DNA of 23,644 nt from a virus. The DNA is taken from positions 1 through 23,644 of the IMG/VR virus record IMGVR_UViG_3300025684_000844; one strand, given 5' to 3'. Shown here one piece after another: positions 7,930 to 16,572 of this stretch; position 1 is the first letter of the stretch; the number at the start of each line of letters is the position of its first letter. The notes below the pieces were generated by a model, which was not told where the DNA came from, ran no database searches, and worked only from the letters and a program-made list of their open reading frames with translations. The translations under genes and the position numbers were made by a program.

Positions 7930-8665
7930 AATCATACAATCGTTCAGTACAAAAGAAGTTTTATGTGGAGACATATGGGACGGAGCAATCGGTACCCCTA
8001 AAATGAAAGAAGAGGTTAGAGAAAAACTTTTAACGATTTCTGATGAGTTTTTAGACTTCTTAGTTATTGAATTAGACATTGCGGATATAATAATGACAGG
8101 TTCATTATCTAACTATAATTGGTCTGATTTTTCAGACGTTGATTTACACGTAGTATTAGATTTTGAAGATGTGGGTATTAATATGGAAATTATTAAAGAG
8201 TTTTTTAACTCTAAAAGAATTAATTGGAATACCTCTCACGATATCACAGTAAAGGGGTTTGAAGTTGAGTTATACGTTCAGGATGAAACAGAGGCTCATT
8301 TCTCTTCAGGAGTTTACTCGATTATGAAAGATAAGTGGATTGTTGAACCTAAACCAGGTGGTAGACAACCAGATGAGGAAAAACTTATTTCAAAAGTTAA
8401 ACAATGGATGACAATAATCGATGAGGTAGTTGCTGAATCACAAAGTAACGCAAACACGGATACTGTAATTGAAAATATTGATAAAATCAGAAAGAAATTA
8501 AAAAGATTCCGTTCAACGGGATTAGAAGAGTATGGTGAGTATTCTTATGAAAATTTAGTATTCAAATTCTTAAGGAGAAATGGATATATTGGTAAGCTTT
8601 TAGATGCAAAAAATGATTTGATTGACAAAAGTTTATCGTTAGATGAGATTAAAAACGAGGATTAA
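7916..8665 (+). CDS. Nucleotidyltransferase-fold protein
   Basis: A protein of 249 residues with the signature of the polymerase-beta-like nucleotidyltransferase superfamily: G62-S63, ten residues, then D74-V-D76 (MTGSLSNYNW, SDVDLHVV), with E118 in FEVELYVQD as a likely third metal ligand. Enzymes of this fold transfer a nucleotide to a protein, RNA or small molecule; nothing here identifies the acceptor. Residues after about 160 are helical and charged. No HEPN or antitoxin-type partner is adjacent, so it is not an obvious MNT/HEPN toxin pair. The ATG at 7916 overlaps the end of the KTSC gene and leads straight into the conserved part; no better start is seen. The fold call is fairly firm and the function is unknown. 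Confidence 0.65.
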   Translation: MKKDRIIQSFSTKEVLCGDIWDGAIGTPKMKEEVREKLLTISDEFLDFLVIELDIADIIMTGSLSNYNWSDFSDVDLHVVLDFEDVGINMEIIKEFFNSKRINWNTSHDITVKGFEVELYVQDETEAHFSSGVYSIMKDKWIVEPKPGGRQPDEEKLISKVKQWMTIIDEVVAESQSNANTDTVIENIDKIRKKLKRFRSTGLEEYGEYSYENLVFKFLRRNGYIGKLLDAKNDLIDKSLSLDEIKNED

Positions 8666-8687
8666 TTACCATTTTACTTTTACTTAA

Positions 8688-8695
8688 TATTTATA
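8688..8695 (+). promoter_or_regulatory. Putative late promoter box TATTTATA
   Basis: An exact TATTTATA, followed by TAGG, lies in the 71-base gap after the nucleotidyltransferase-fold gene and 41 bases before the start at 8737. It would drive the four-gene unit 8737-12885. Confidence 0.6.
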
Positions 8696-8736
8696 TAGGT
8701 ATACACATAAACTATTAATAGTTAAAAAACATTATA

Positions 8737-10002
8737 ATGAAACCATTAGGAAGTGAAAAACTAACGGGAGAAGATAAGATTAAGAGAATAATCGAAATCG
8801 CCCAGTACAAAACAAACAACGTGAATGAGAGTGTTTCTAAGACACAATACACGAAAAATGCCGTAGACGGTAATACATACGCAATCGTTAAAGAAAATGA
8901 TGGATACCACGTTATGGTGGGTCTAAATGAATCTGAATTAGATTACGTTGACGGTATCTTAAACAAAAACAAATATAGATTTAATTCTTACGCAGGAGCG
9001 TTAAAGAAAATTAATCTAATGTTAAAACCAATTAACGAAACATATAATGACGGTAACGAGGACCCTGTTTTAAACGAAAAGAAATTCGTCCTTAAAAAAC
9101 CTGTAGAGTCAGAACCTGAAATGGAAGCTCCAGTAATGGACGAACCTGAGATGGACGCACCAGCAATGGATGCTCCTGAGATGGAAGATGAAGGTGATAT
9201 GGACTTCGGAGGTTTAGGTGACGATATGGATTTAGATGTTGATGCTGACTTAGAAGATGATATGGAAGTATCTGATGAGGAATCATTAGGTGGTGAAGAA
9301 TCTGAAGAAGGTGGAGACAAACTAAAAACCGTACAGAAGTTAACAGGTAAGTTAGGTCAAAAACTAAGAGAAATGAAGATTGATTTAGAATCTTCAGACA
9401 TTAAATACGTTTTAAATTCAATCATATCTGCAATCGACTTATCTAAATTAAGTGAAGAAGATTTAGACGATGTAATGACTAACTTTGAGGAGTTAGAAAA
9501 CTTCGAAATCGAAGGTGATGGTGAAGAAGGTATGGAAGATTTTTCAGGTGAAGAAGAACCAATGACAGACGATGAAGAGTTTATCAGTGATGAAGACTTA
9601 TTAGGTAAAGAAATGGAAGAACCTGAAGGTGACTTAGCAGAGTTATTTAACTCAGTTGAGGAAGAAACTAACGAATCTGATTTAGACGAAGGAGCATTCC
9701 TTAAAGGTCTAACTTCTTTAGGTGGTAAATTTGTTGATTACTACAAAAATAATCCTGAAGCAAGAAAGGTCGTAAATTCATTTGCTAAGAATGCAGTTTC
9801 TAAAGGAACTGATATGGCAGCAGGTGAATTAGACAAATCAGACTCAGTAGATAAAAGTGGTAAAATCTCAAAAGCATTAAAAGGAATGAATCCTTCTGAT
9901 GATAATATCGATGCCCTAGGTAAGATGATTTTTGGAGATTTAAACGAAGATGACGTTAATAAAAAAATTGACGATGTCTTAGGTAAATACTTTTTAGACT
10001 AA
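8737..10002 (+). CDS. Acidic low-complexity protein, probably structural
   Basis: I do not recognise this 421-residue protein. Residues 1 to about 115 are mixed and contain a compact-looking stretch (GNTYAIVKENDGYHVMVGL). Residues about 124-300 are extremely acidic, opening with a degenerate repeat built on EPEM-DAP units and continuing with runs of D, E, G and M. The C-terminus (about 315-421) is helical and lysine-bearing (AFLKGLTSLGGKFVDYY) and could be a small folded domain. It is first in a tightly packed late-type unit and next to head genes, so an internal head or core protein is a reasonable guess, not a demonstrated one. Sequences such as VLNE and INE fit the [ILV]-x-E pattern cut by T4 prohead protease. 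There is a single base between its stop and the next start. Confidence 0.75.
   Translation: MKPLGSEKLTGEDKIKRIIEIAQYKTNNVNESVSKTQYTKNAVDGNTYAIVKENDGYHVMVGLNESELDYVDGILNKNKYRFNSYAGALKKINLMLKPINETYNDGNEDPVLNEKKFVLKKPVESEPEMEAPVMDEPEMDAPAMDAPEMEDEGDMDFGGLGDDMDLDVDADLEDDMEVSDEESLGGEESEEGGDKLKTVQKLTGKLGQKLREMKIDLESSDIKYVLNSIISAIDLSKLSEEDLDDVMTNFEELENFEIEGDGEEGMEDFSGEEEPMTDDEEFISDEDLLGKEMEEPEGDLAELFNSVEEETNESDLDEGAFLKGLTSLGGKFVDYYKNNPEARKVVNSFAKNAVSKGTDMAAGELDKSDSVDKSGKISKALKGMNPSDDNIDALGKMIFGDLNEDDVNKKIDDVLGKYFLD
9112..9189 (+). repeat. Degenerate in-frame repeat coding EPEM/DAP units
   Basis: About five diverged copies of a 12-18 base unit encode variants of E/D-A/E-P-x-M-D/E (for example PEMEAPVMDEPEMDAP). 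The copies differ at third positions, so the repeat is old or under protein-level selection. Confidence 0.6.
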
Positions 10003-10003
10003 T

Positions 10004-10426
10004 ATGAAATTAATTTATGTAAACGAGTTAGGACCTAACTATTTAGGTAACAATGTGTATGAGTTCATATTCGGATTTTCCGATAGTGAACCATTCGGTG
10101 AAGGATGGGAAACCGTACCGGCATCAGGTAATGCATTACCACCTGAAATCGAATACATAAAAAAAGTAGGTGTATTAAAAGAATCTTCTTTAAAACTACA
10201 CTTAATTCAGAATTCTGACTATTTTTGTGTTTATGACGCAGTAGAGGAAGTTATCGCCTTAGGGTGGGAAGATGCCGATACTGAGGAAGTTGTAGACCAA
10301 AATAAAACACGTTTAGTATTTAAATACGGAGAAACGTTAGAGGTTGTTAAAGACAAACTTTACGAACGTGACTTAGTTTTAGAATTCGATAAGATGACAA
10401 ATTTAATTAATGAAAATGAAGAATAA
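10004..10426 (+). CDS. Conserved-looking phage protein of unknown function
   Basis: This is a 140-residue protein with no motif I can name. It is compact, without low complexity, signal peptide or membrane segment. It begins MKLIYVNELGPNYLGNN and contains an acidic and aromatic stretch (YEFIFGFSDSEPFGEGW), then VLKESSLKLHLIQNSDYF. The pattern of strands and a short terminal helix suggests a small globular protein. It starts one base after the upstream stop, and its last 17 bases overlap the next gene. That tight packing with neighbours of virion type argues for a late assembly or structural role, but this is inference from context alone. Confidence 0.7.
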   Translation: MKLIYVNELGPNYLGNNVYEFIFGFSDSEPFGEGWETVPASGNALPPEIEYIKKVGVLKESSLKLHLIQNSDYFCVYDAVEEVIALGWEDADTEEVVDQNKTRLVFKYGETLEVVKDKLYERDLVLEFDKMTNLINENEE

Positions 10427-11516
10427 TAAAAATTACAAAGACTTAATCTCAGAAGGGTTTTCAGATAAAACATTATCTTCATTGAGTGAAAATCAAATCA
10501 AAGCAATACATTCTCGTGTATTTTCAGAGGCTACCTATAGAGTAGACGCTGATAATGTTGATAAGATTGCTGATAAAGTAGATTCTGATGACACCGTTGA
10601 GGTTAGAGAAGAAGAAGGACAATTAAACGAGTGGGGGTCATCAGACCAAACCGCGTTTAATCGTTCAATACATACGGACTTAGGGGAACCTACTAAAATG
10701 CCGAGTCCATTCGGTTCTGATTTAATAAGTGCTGCTGAAAGTGCGGTTGACTTCTATTGGGACGATTGGGAAGAATACCAAACAGATTACCAAGGATTAG
10801 TTGATAACGCTAAGAGATATTACTTAAGAGCGTACTTCCCTAGAGAGTTTGCAATGTTAGTTAAGATGTTCGAACCAATGGACGACACTAAAGAAGGTGA
10901 TTTAGAAGAGGAAGAATCTTATCAAAAACCATTATCTGCAGAGAAAGGATGGGAAAAGACAGTTGAATCTGATGTTGTTTCAGACAATAGATTATCTAAG
11001 ACTGACGGTTCTTTAAATAACGTAAAGTTCGTTAAAGATGGTGGTCAAGCTAAAGAAGTATCAAAAAGTGGTCACACAGGATTTGCACAACCAAAAGAGA
11101 AGGCAAATATCGGTGGAGCTAAAAAGGGTAACAAAAACATTTCAGGGTCTGTTAGTGAAAGTAGAACAACTAAAAAAGATTTAATCCAATACATTTCTGA
11201 GATGGTTGGTAAAACTATTAAGGTTAGTGAATCAGAAACTGAGTCATTACCTGATTTTATGAGTTTTGATGTTTTTGATGGTAAAGTGGATACGTTAGTA
11301 GGTAATGCACCTGTTGAGACACCTGTGAAACCAACAACAACACCGGGAATCAAACCAGGAAAACCTATTATCAAACCAAAACACAAACCAAAACCTAAAG
11401 CACAAATGGAAGATGAGAATATCGAAGAGAACGGTAGAACATTCGCTGGTGGTGATGAGACAAAGGGAGGTTTGCCGAAACAAAGAGGTTCTAAACACCC
11501 TAAAATGAAAAAATAA
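10410..11516 (+). CDS. Unknown late-unit protein with Pro/Lys-rich tail
   Basis: I do not recognise this 368-residue protein. The N-terminus (YKDLISEGFSDKTLSSLSE) is helical. A middle part with many aromatics (FYWDDWEEYQTDYQ, near 110-130) is likely folded. Residues from about 165 on are charged and probably extended. Near 300-335 there is a Pro/Lys/Thr segment (PVKPTTTPGIKPGKP), and the tail is basic. The ATG at 10410 lies inside the upstream gene; a second ATG two codons later (10416) is equally possible. Several [ILV]-x-E sequences (LISE, QLNE) resemble prohead protease sites. Such an extended, charge-segregated protein next to head genes suggests an internal virion protein, without proof. 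Confidence 0.7.
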   Translation: MKMKNNKNYKDLISEGFSDKTLSSLSENQIKAIHSRVFSEATYRVDADNVDKIADKVDSDDTVEVREEEGQLNEWGSSDQTAFNRSIHTDLGEPTKMPSPFGSDLISAAESAVDFYWDDWEEYQTDYQGLVDNAKRYYLRAYFPREFAMLVKMFEPMDDTKEGDLEEEESYQKPLSAEKGWEKTVESDVVSDNRLSKTDGSLNNVKFVKDGGQAKEVSKSGHTGFAQPKEKANIGGAKKGNKNISGSVSESRTTKKDLIQYISEMVGKTIKVSESETESLPDFMSFDVFDGKVDTLVGNAPVETPVKPTTTPGIKPGKPIIKPKHKPKPKAQMEDENIEENGRTFAGGDETKGGLPKQRGSKHPKMKK

Positions 11517-11517
11517 T

Positions 11518-12885
11518 ATGAAAAACAAAGGTTTTATATCAAAAAGTAGTATCTTAGCTGAAATCAAAAAAAATTTAGAAGAGATGCCAATGCAATTTGA
11601 CGGTCCACAAAGACCTGACCCATCAATAGAGAAATCTTTAGCCGATAAGACTACACCATTATCAGACAACCCAGCACTTGATGTTGATGTTGACTCTAAT
11701 GGTATCCCTGATAACTTTCAGGAGTTATTGGCGTCTGAAAGGTACGCAAGTGTCGTTAAGAAATTAAAAGACGCCACAGGTGTTGAAAACGTAGGAACAG
11801 GTATGGGTGGTATCATGCAATTGATGCCATTGATTGGACAATCATTTATGTCAATACAGAGAACTGAATCACAACATAAAAGTGAATTAGAGAAATTGGC
11901 GATTGAATTAGTAATAGCAGAAGAAGGACTTAGTGAGATTGAACCTGGTGAGTATGGTATAAAATCACATCCTGAAAAAAGATTTAAATTAGAGGCTAAG
12001 TTAGTCGGTATGGGTAACGTAAAGCAAGATGACTTTACACAGACTCCTAATGAAGAACCAAAAGAAGAGGATTTTGAAGCAGAAGAACAAGCATTCGAAA
12101 CATTTGACGAATTAAAGTTAGAGAGAGCGAAAAGACGTTTCATTAACTCTATCATGCAAGGGTCATCTAAAAGAGGTCACTATATGTACGCATTAGTACA
12201 GAAGGAACTAAGAGAACTAACAGGTTCGGATGAGTTATTCAACCAATACGGTGTTATGATGACTGCCAACGATATGTTATATTGGCAAGTACCAGCATCA
12301 ATGATGTTACCTGGTGGTTCACCTGGTGGTGGAGATGCACCTGTAGGTGGTAGAGAAGAGGTAGATATGGAAACAAATCCACCAACAATTAAAGCAACTG
12401 CAGTATCATTCCCAATCTTATTACACGAGTTAATTAAAGGGATTAAAGAATATTTCTCAGCATATTCAATGGACGATTTATCGTCTGAACAAGCAGAGAA
12501 AGTTATGGAATTAGAAGATACATTAGATAAAGAGATTTGGGATTTACGTTTAGGTCCAGCAATTTGGGACAGATTCAGAGCTTCTTATCCGAGTGATATC
12601 TTAGAAGATGAAGAAAAAAGATACTTACAAAACGCATTATACGCTGAGTTCGTAAACTTAGACGCTAAGACACTTTTATCATTAGCGAATGAAGTTGTAA
12701 AAGGGACCAATCAAGGAAAACAAACGTTACAACAATTAGTCGATGGTATTATCGAAAGAATGAAAGGTGAAGATGCTGAAGAAGCGATGAGTGCATTTAG
12801 AACGAATATGGAAGATATTTCTGACGGGTTCAATGACGATGACTTAGGTGATTTCTTATCGGGATTAGGTATTTCATTAAACTAA
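11518..12885 (+). CDS. Unknown late-unit protein, probably virion or assembly related
   Basis: A 455-residue protein that I cannot assign. It opens with SSILAEIKKNLEEMP, a pattern shared with neighbours, then a probably disordered segment with DVDSNGIPDN (a calcium-binding-like DxDxNG stretch near 55-65). A Gly/Met patch (GTGMGGIMQLM) and long helices follow. Near 270 there is a glycine loop (MLPGGSPGGGDAP). The C-terminal half is helical (HELIKGIKEYFSAYS, DLRLGPAIWDRFRASYP) and ends in an acidic tail. It starts one base after the upstream stop and is the last gene of its unit, 21 bases before a terminator hairpin. Lying next to the packaging genes it may be structural, but a regulatory role cannot be excluded. 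Confidence 0.72.
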   Translation: MKNKGFISKSSILAEIKKNLEEMPMQFDGPQRPDPSIEKSLADKTTPLSDNPALDVDVDSNGIPDNFQELLASERYASVVKKLKDATGVENVGTGMGGIMQLMPLIGQSFMSIQRTESQHKSELEKLAIELVIAEEGLSEIEPGEYGIKSHPEKRFKLEAKLVGMGNVKQDDFTQTPNEEPKEEDFEAEEQAFETFDELKLERAKRRFINSIMQGSSKRGHYMYALVQKELRELTGSDELFNQYGVMMTANDMLYWQVPASMMLPGGSPGGGDAPVGGREEVDMETNPPTIKATAVSFPILLHELIKGIKEYFSAYSMDDLSSEQAEKVMELEDTLDKEIWDLRLGPAIWDRFRASYPSDILEDEEKRYLQNALYAEFVNLDAKTLLSLANEVVKGTNQGKQTLQQLVDGIIERMKGEDAEEAMSAFRTNMEDISDGFNDDDLGDFLSGLGISLN

Positions 12886-12906
12886 AAAATACACACACAA
12901 TCATAT

Positions 12907-12933
12907 AAAAAGAGGACTTATGTCCTCTTTTTT
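12907..12933 (+). terminator. Rho-independent terminator of the 8737-12885 unit
   Basis: The stem AAAAAGAGGAC / GTCCTCTTTTT (12907-12917 with 12922-12932) has a TTAT loop and runs into further T. The next late-type box begins 23 bases later. Confidence 0.88.
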
Positions 12934-12955
12934 ATTTGTAAAAAAGGTATGATTG

Positions 12956-12963
12956 TATTTATA
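12956..12963 (+). promoter_or_regulatory. Putative late promoter box TATTTATA
   Basis: An exact TATTTATA ends only 4 bases before the ATG at 12968. If it acts as a -10 element, the transcript would start at or just inside the coding region, making it leaderless or nearly so. Confidence 0.5.
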
Positions 12964-12967
12964 TTAT

Positions 12968-13651
12968 ATGAGAATACTTTACGCACAACACTTAGACCTT
13001 AGTCTTAGGGCAGGATTTAACAGATTTTTTAATAGGGAGGTTAAGCAAGATATTATCGATATGACAAGAGTGTCGATAAAATCAACGCTAAAATTCTATA
13101 GTGATATTCATTTATATGTAGACATTGATAGTTATCAGTACTTTGATGACTTACCTGTGACTCTTCATGAACTTAAGACTCTTCCTGAGATATTTTGTGG
13201 TGCTAAATTAGAGGTCCTTAAAGACCAAAAAGATTTAGATTTCATATGGGTCGACCCTGATATATTTATTTCATCACCTTTTGATATTGATTACACTAAA
13301 TCATTTATGGTGGATAAATCCACTAAATTAGATGATATGTATTATGAGAGGTTATCTTACTTCTCTAAAGAGTATCCTAAGTATGAAATGGTGGGTGATT
13401 GGTTAAATAGTGGGTTATTATGGTTTAGAGATGCCGAGGTAATGGAGTACCATATTAAACTATATGAGGAACTATTAACACTCAGTAATGACGCACGTAT
13501 AGTGGAAAGTTGGAATATATCTCATTGTGGTAAAAAATTTGGTTATGGTAAGTTTAATCATACCAAAACACAATACCTTCACTTTGATGGATACAAAAAA
13601 TTCTTTGATGTAAGTAAGAATATGATAAAAGGATTAGAAAAATTATTATAA
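12968..13651 (+). CDS. GT-A-type glycosyltransferase-like protein
   Basis: A 227-residue protein resembling small nucleotide-sugar transferases. It has a metal-binding DxD motif in WVDPDIF (D96, D98), followed by the acceptor-side motif NSGLLWFRD (147-155), which is frequent in GT-A enzymes, and a closing HFDGYKK. The predicted reaction is sugar transfer from a nucleotide-sugar; donor and acceptor are unknown. The frame is open back to a TTG at 12953, but the ATG at 12968 is preferred because the earlier one would lie before the promoter box. Three bases separate it from the aminotransferase gene, and both precede the terminase in one unit. It could act on virion proteins, DNA bases or host surface glycans. 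Confident about fold, not about substrate. Confidence 0.65.
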   Translation: MRILYAQHLDLSLRAGFNRFFNREVKQDIIDMTRVSIKSTLKFYSDIHLYVDIDSYQYFDDLPVTLHELKTLPEIFCGAKLEVLKDQKDLDFIWVDPDIFISSPFDIDYTKSFMVDKSTKLDDMYYERLSYFSKEYPKYEMVGDWLNSGLLWFRDAEVMEYHIKLYEELLTLSNDARIVESWNISHCGKKFGYGKFNHTKTQYLHFDGYKKFFDVSKNMIKGLEKLL

Positions 13652-13654
13652 AAA

Positions 13655-14806
13655 ATGAAAGATATTATACCATTATTTAAAGTATTTATGTCTCCAACGG
13701 CAAAACATGAGGTTTCTAAAGTGTTGGATTCAGGATACATTGGGCAAGGACCTAAAGTTGAAGAATTTGAATCTTTAATTTCCGACAGGTTTGGTAATGA
13801 TAAGTTTGTTACGGTCAATAGTGGAACCAGTGGGTTACATTTGGCTTTACATCTTTTAAAGAAACCAATGGACAAACAAAATTGGCCAGGTGTTGTAGAT
13901 GGTGATGAGGTTTTAACCACTGCACTGACATGTACCGCAACAAATTTCCCTATAATCGCCAATGGATTACATATTAAGTGGGTCGATATTAATCCGAAAA
14001 CATTAAATATGGATTTGGATGACTTAATTTCTAAATTAAGTCCTAAGACAAAAATTATTATGGCAGTTCATTGGGGTGGATATCCTAATGATTTAAACGA
14101 ATTAAAGAAAGTTCAAGAAATATGTTTTAACCTTTATGGTTTTAGACCTATGATAATTGAAGACGCAGCCCATTCATTTGGTAGTGAGTACGATGGAAAG
14201 TATATTGGTAATCATGATAACATTGTGGTTTATTCGTTCCAAGCAATTAAACACTTAACCACTGGTGACGGTGGTGGTATTTTTTTCCCTAATGATGAAT
14301 TATATAAAAGAGCGAAACTGTTGAGGTGGTACGGCATTGATAGGGAGGAAAACAAAAAAGATTTTAGATGTGAAGAAGATATTGTTGAATGGGGGTTTAA
14401 ATTTCATATGAATGATATTAATGCCACTATCGGTATTGAAAATTTAAAACATATTGATGGTATAATCGAGACTCATATAGACAATTCGAATTATTACGAT
14501 AATAACTTAAAAGACGTTGAAGGTGTAACACTTTTAGAGAGAGAAGACGGGTTTAAACCATCTTTTTGGATTTATTCTATGATTGTTGACGATAGAGACG
14601 GTTTTTATAAGTGGATGAAGGAATGTAACATTATGGTCTCTCAAGTTCATGAACGTAACGATAAACACACTACAGTGAGTCAATATAGAACTACACTACC
14701 CGTATTAGATGATACAATAGGTAAGGTAGTATCAATACCAAATGGTTGGTGGGTTACGAAAGAACAAAGAGAGTATATTGTAAATTGTATAAAAAAAGGT
14801 TGGTAA
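13655..14806 (+). CDS. DegT/DnrJ/EryC1-type sugar aminotransferase
   Basis: A full-length (383-residue) PLP enzyme of the DegT/DnrJ/EryC1/StrS family, which makes amino sugars from keto-sugar nucleotides. Visible landmarks are the N-terminal LDSGYIGQGPKVEEFE, the cofactor-phosphate region TVNSGTSGLHLAL (53-65), IIEDAAHSFG with D170 pairing to the pyridine ring, and SFQAIKHLTTGDGG with K199 as the Schiff-base lysine. WGFKFHMNDINATIG and a C-terminal substrate region follow. No essential residue is missing. It lies directly behind a glycosyltransferase-like gene, so together they could make and attach an amino sugar. Its stop codon overlaps the terminase ATG (TAATG), which suggests coupled translation. 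The family is certain; the exact sugar cannot be told. Confidence 0.92.
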   Translation: MKDIIPLFKVFMSPTAKHEVSKVLDSGYIGQGPKVEEFESLISDRFGNDKFVTVNSGTSGLHLALHLLKKPMDKQNWPGVVDGDEVLTTALTCTATNFPIIANGLHIKWVDINPKTLNMDLDDLISKLSPKTKIIMAVHWGGYPNDLNELKKVQEICFNLYGFRPMIIEDAAHSFGSEYDGKYIGNHDNIVVYSFQAIKHLTTGDGGGIFFPNDELYKRAKLLRWYGIDREENKKDFRCEEDIVEWGFKFHMNDINATIGIENLKHIDGIIETHIDNSNYYDNNLKDVEGVTLLEREDGFKPSFWIYSMIVDDRDGFYKWMKECNIMVSQVHERNDKHTTVSQYRTTLPVLDDTIGKVVSIPNGWWVTKEQREYIVNCIKKGW

Positions 14807-16572
14807 TGACTAAACAAGAATTAGCCGCAGAATATAGTAAATGTCTTAGGGACACTCCATACGCACTTAGAACGTATTTGGAGACCTATGATAATACACA
14901 ACAGATGTATGTACCTTTCGTACTTTTCCCTGACCAAGAGAAATTGATTAACGATTACGACACATATAATGAAAATTTGGCCTTAAAATATAGACAGGCG
15001 GGTGTTTCAACTGCAACGGCAGCATGGGCAAGTAAAAAACTACAGTTTGCCTCACCTAAGAGACCTGAAAAAATCCTAATCATTGCGAATAAGTTAGATA
15101 CCGCAAAGGAAATGTTAACTAAGGTTAGAGGATTCTTAAACCAATGGCCCGATTGGATTAATGTTGGATTCTCGAAGGACAAAGATTCTCAGTCACATTT
15201 TAGACTTAATAATAGTAGTGAGGTAAAGGCGGTTGCAACATCTATGGATGCCCTGAGGGGTTACACTCCTACAATACTAATATTTGATGAGGCGGCCTAC
15301 ATTGAAGCAGGTGACGACTTTTGGGCAGCCTGTATGGCATCGCTATCTACGGGTGGTAAGGTGATTGTGGTATCAACACCTAATGGGTTTGATAAAATCT
15401 ATTACGAGATTTACGCTCAGAGTCAGTCAGGTATGAATGATTTTAAAATCACTGAAATGGTGTGGTACAAAGACCCTAGATTTACAAAGGATTTAGTATG
15501 GGTAAAATGTAAGGACATCATTCATTATATGTTAAATAGAGAGCAGTATGAGGATTCTGACGTGTTATTAAAAAACAACAATCAGGATGAGTTTAGTCAG
15601 TTAATGAAGGACGGATATAAACCATATTCAGGATGGTTTGAGCAAATGTCTAAAAAATTAAAATACGACAGACGTAAGATATCACAGGAATTAGAGAATA
15701 ACTTTTTAGGTTCAGGAGATAATGTTATTCCTGCGGATACTATTGAACGTATTAAGAATACGATGATTGAGGAACCTAAAGAAAAATATATGGCAGGACA
15801 ATTATGGTTATGGAAAGAACCGATTAAGGGTCACCGATATATTATGGGGGTTGATGTATCTCGTGGAGATAGTGAAGATTTCTCATCAATAACAATTATA
15901 GATTTTGACACGAGAGAACAGGTAGTCGAATATTTAGGAAAAATACCACCAGATGAATTGGCGGATGTTTGTTTTAAGTGGGGAACTATGTACAGTGCGT
16001 TTACTGTTGTCGATATCACTGGTGGTATGGGAGTTGCGACCGTTAGAAAACTACAGGAATTAGGATATAAAGATTTATATACTGACGGTGTCAATGCATT
16101 TGATAAGTGGTCGTGGAATCCAAAGGCTCAGGAAAAGATGCCGGGATTATCTTTTAACTCTAAAAGGACACAAATAGTTGCGTCTTTTGAAGAGGCATTA
16201 AGACATAATTTCGTTGTAAGGTCATCTAGGTTAGTTAATGAAATGAATACATTCGTTTATATTAATGGAAAGGCCGACCATATGAAAGGACAACACGATG
16301 ATTTAATTATGGCGATAGCGATGTGTATTTATGTTGGGGAATTTTCTTTTTCGTTACTTAAAGCGTCAGAAGAAAGTACTAAAGCGTTATTAGAAGGTTG
16401 GACCGTAACTGAGAGGGAAAAGATTCCTGGAGGAATATTCTCTCCTACATCATCACCGTATGACCCGTTAAGGGGATTACAGAATAATGGTAACAGAAGA
16501 AATAATGTTGCAACACAACAAGATTATCAGGATTTTTCTTGGCTTATGAAGTCGAGAAGAAGAAAAAGTTAA
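14806..16572 (+). CDS. Terminase large subunit, T4 gp17-like
   Basis: This 588-residue packaging motor has an ATPase and a nuclease domain. The start at 14806 is chosen because it overlaps the upstream stop; 20 further in-frame residues upstream lie within the aminotransferase gene. The Walker A region is deviant: KYRQAGVST (R63-T69) has no lysine in the GK[ST] position. Walker B is ILIFDEAAYIE (D161, E162) and the coupling motif is VVSTPNGF. The RNase H-like nuclease shows its acidic residues: D350 in GVDVSRGD, D403 in VVDITGG, and D498/D499 in QHDDLIMA. It should cut concatemeric DNA and translocate it through the portal encoded next. No small terminase is recognised in the window. Its promoter is probably the shared box at 12956, so packaging and sugar genes would be co-expressed. 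Confidence 0.95.
   Translation: MTKQELAAEYSKCLRDTPYALRTYLETYDNTQQMYVPFVLFPDQEKLINDYDTYNENLALKYRQAGVSTATAAWASKKLQFASPKRPEKILIIANKLDTAKEMLTKVRGFLNQWPDWINVGFSKDKDSQSHFRLNNSSEVKAVATSMDALRGYTPTILIFDEAAYIEAGDDFWAACMASLSTGGKVIVVSTPNGFDKIYYEIYAQSQSGMNDFKITEMVWYKDPRFTKDLVWVKCKDIIHYMLNREQYEDSDVLLKNNNQDEFSQLMKDGYKPYSGWFEQMSKKLKYDRRKISQELENNFLGSGDNVIPADTIERIKNTMIEEPKEKYMAGQLWLWKEPIKGHRYIMGVDVSRGDSEDFSSITIIDFDTREQVVEYLGKIPPDELADVCFKWGTMYSAFTVVDITGGMGVATVRKLQELGYKDLYTDGVNAFDKWSWNPKAQEKMPGLSFNSKRTQIVASFEEALRHNFVVRSSRLVNEMNTFVYINGKADHMKGQHDDLIMAIAMCIYVGEFSFSLLKASEESTKALLEGWTVTEREKIPGGIFSPTSSPYDPLRGLQNNGNRRNNVATQQDYQDFSWLMKSRRRKS

Noticed and set aside
12953-12967. TTG start giving a longer glycosyltransferase
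   Set aside because: The extra five residues are encoded by the promoter box itself, and an ATG follows directly.
14746-14805. Upstream start for the terminase at 14746
   Set aside because: It lies inside the aminotransferase gene in another frame, and the extra residues are not terminase-like; the ATG overlapping the stop at 14806 is preferred.
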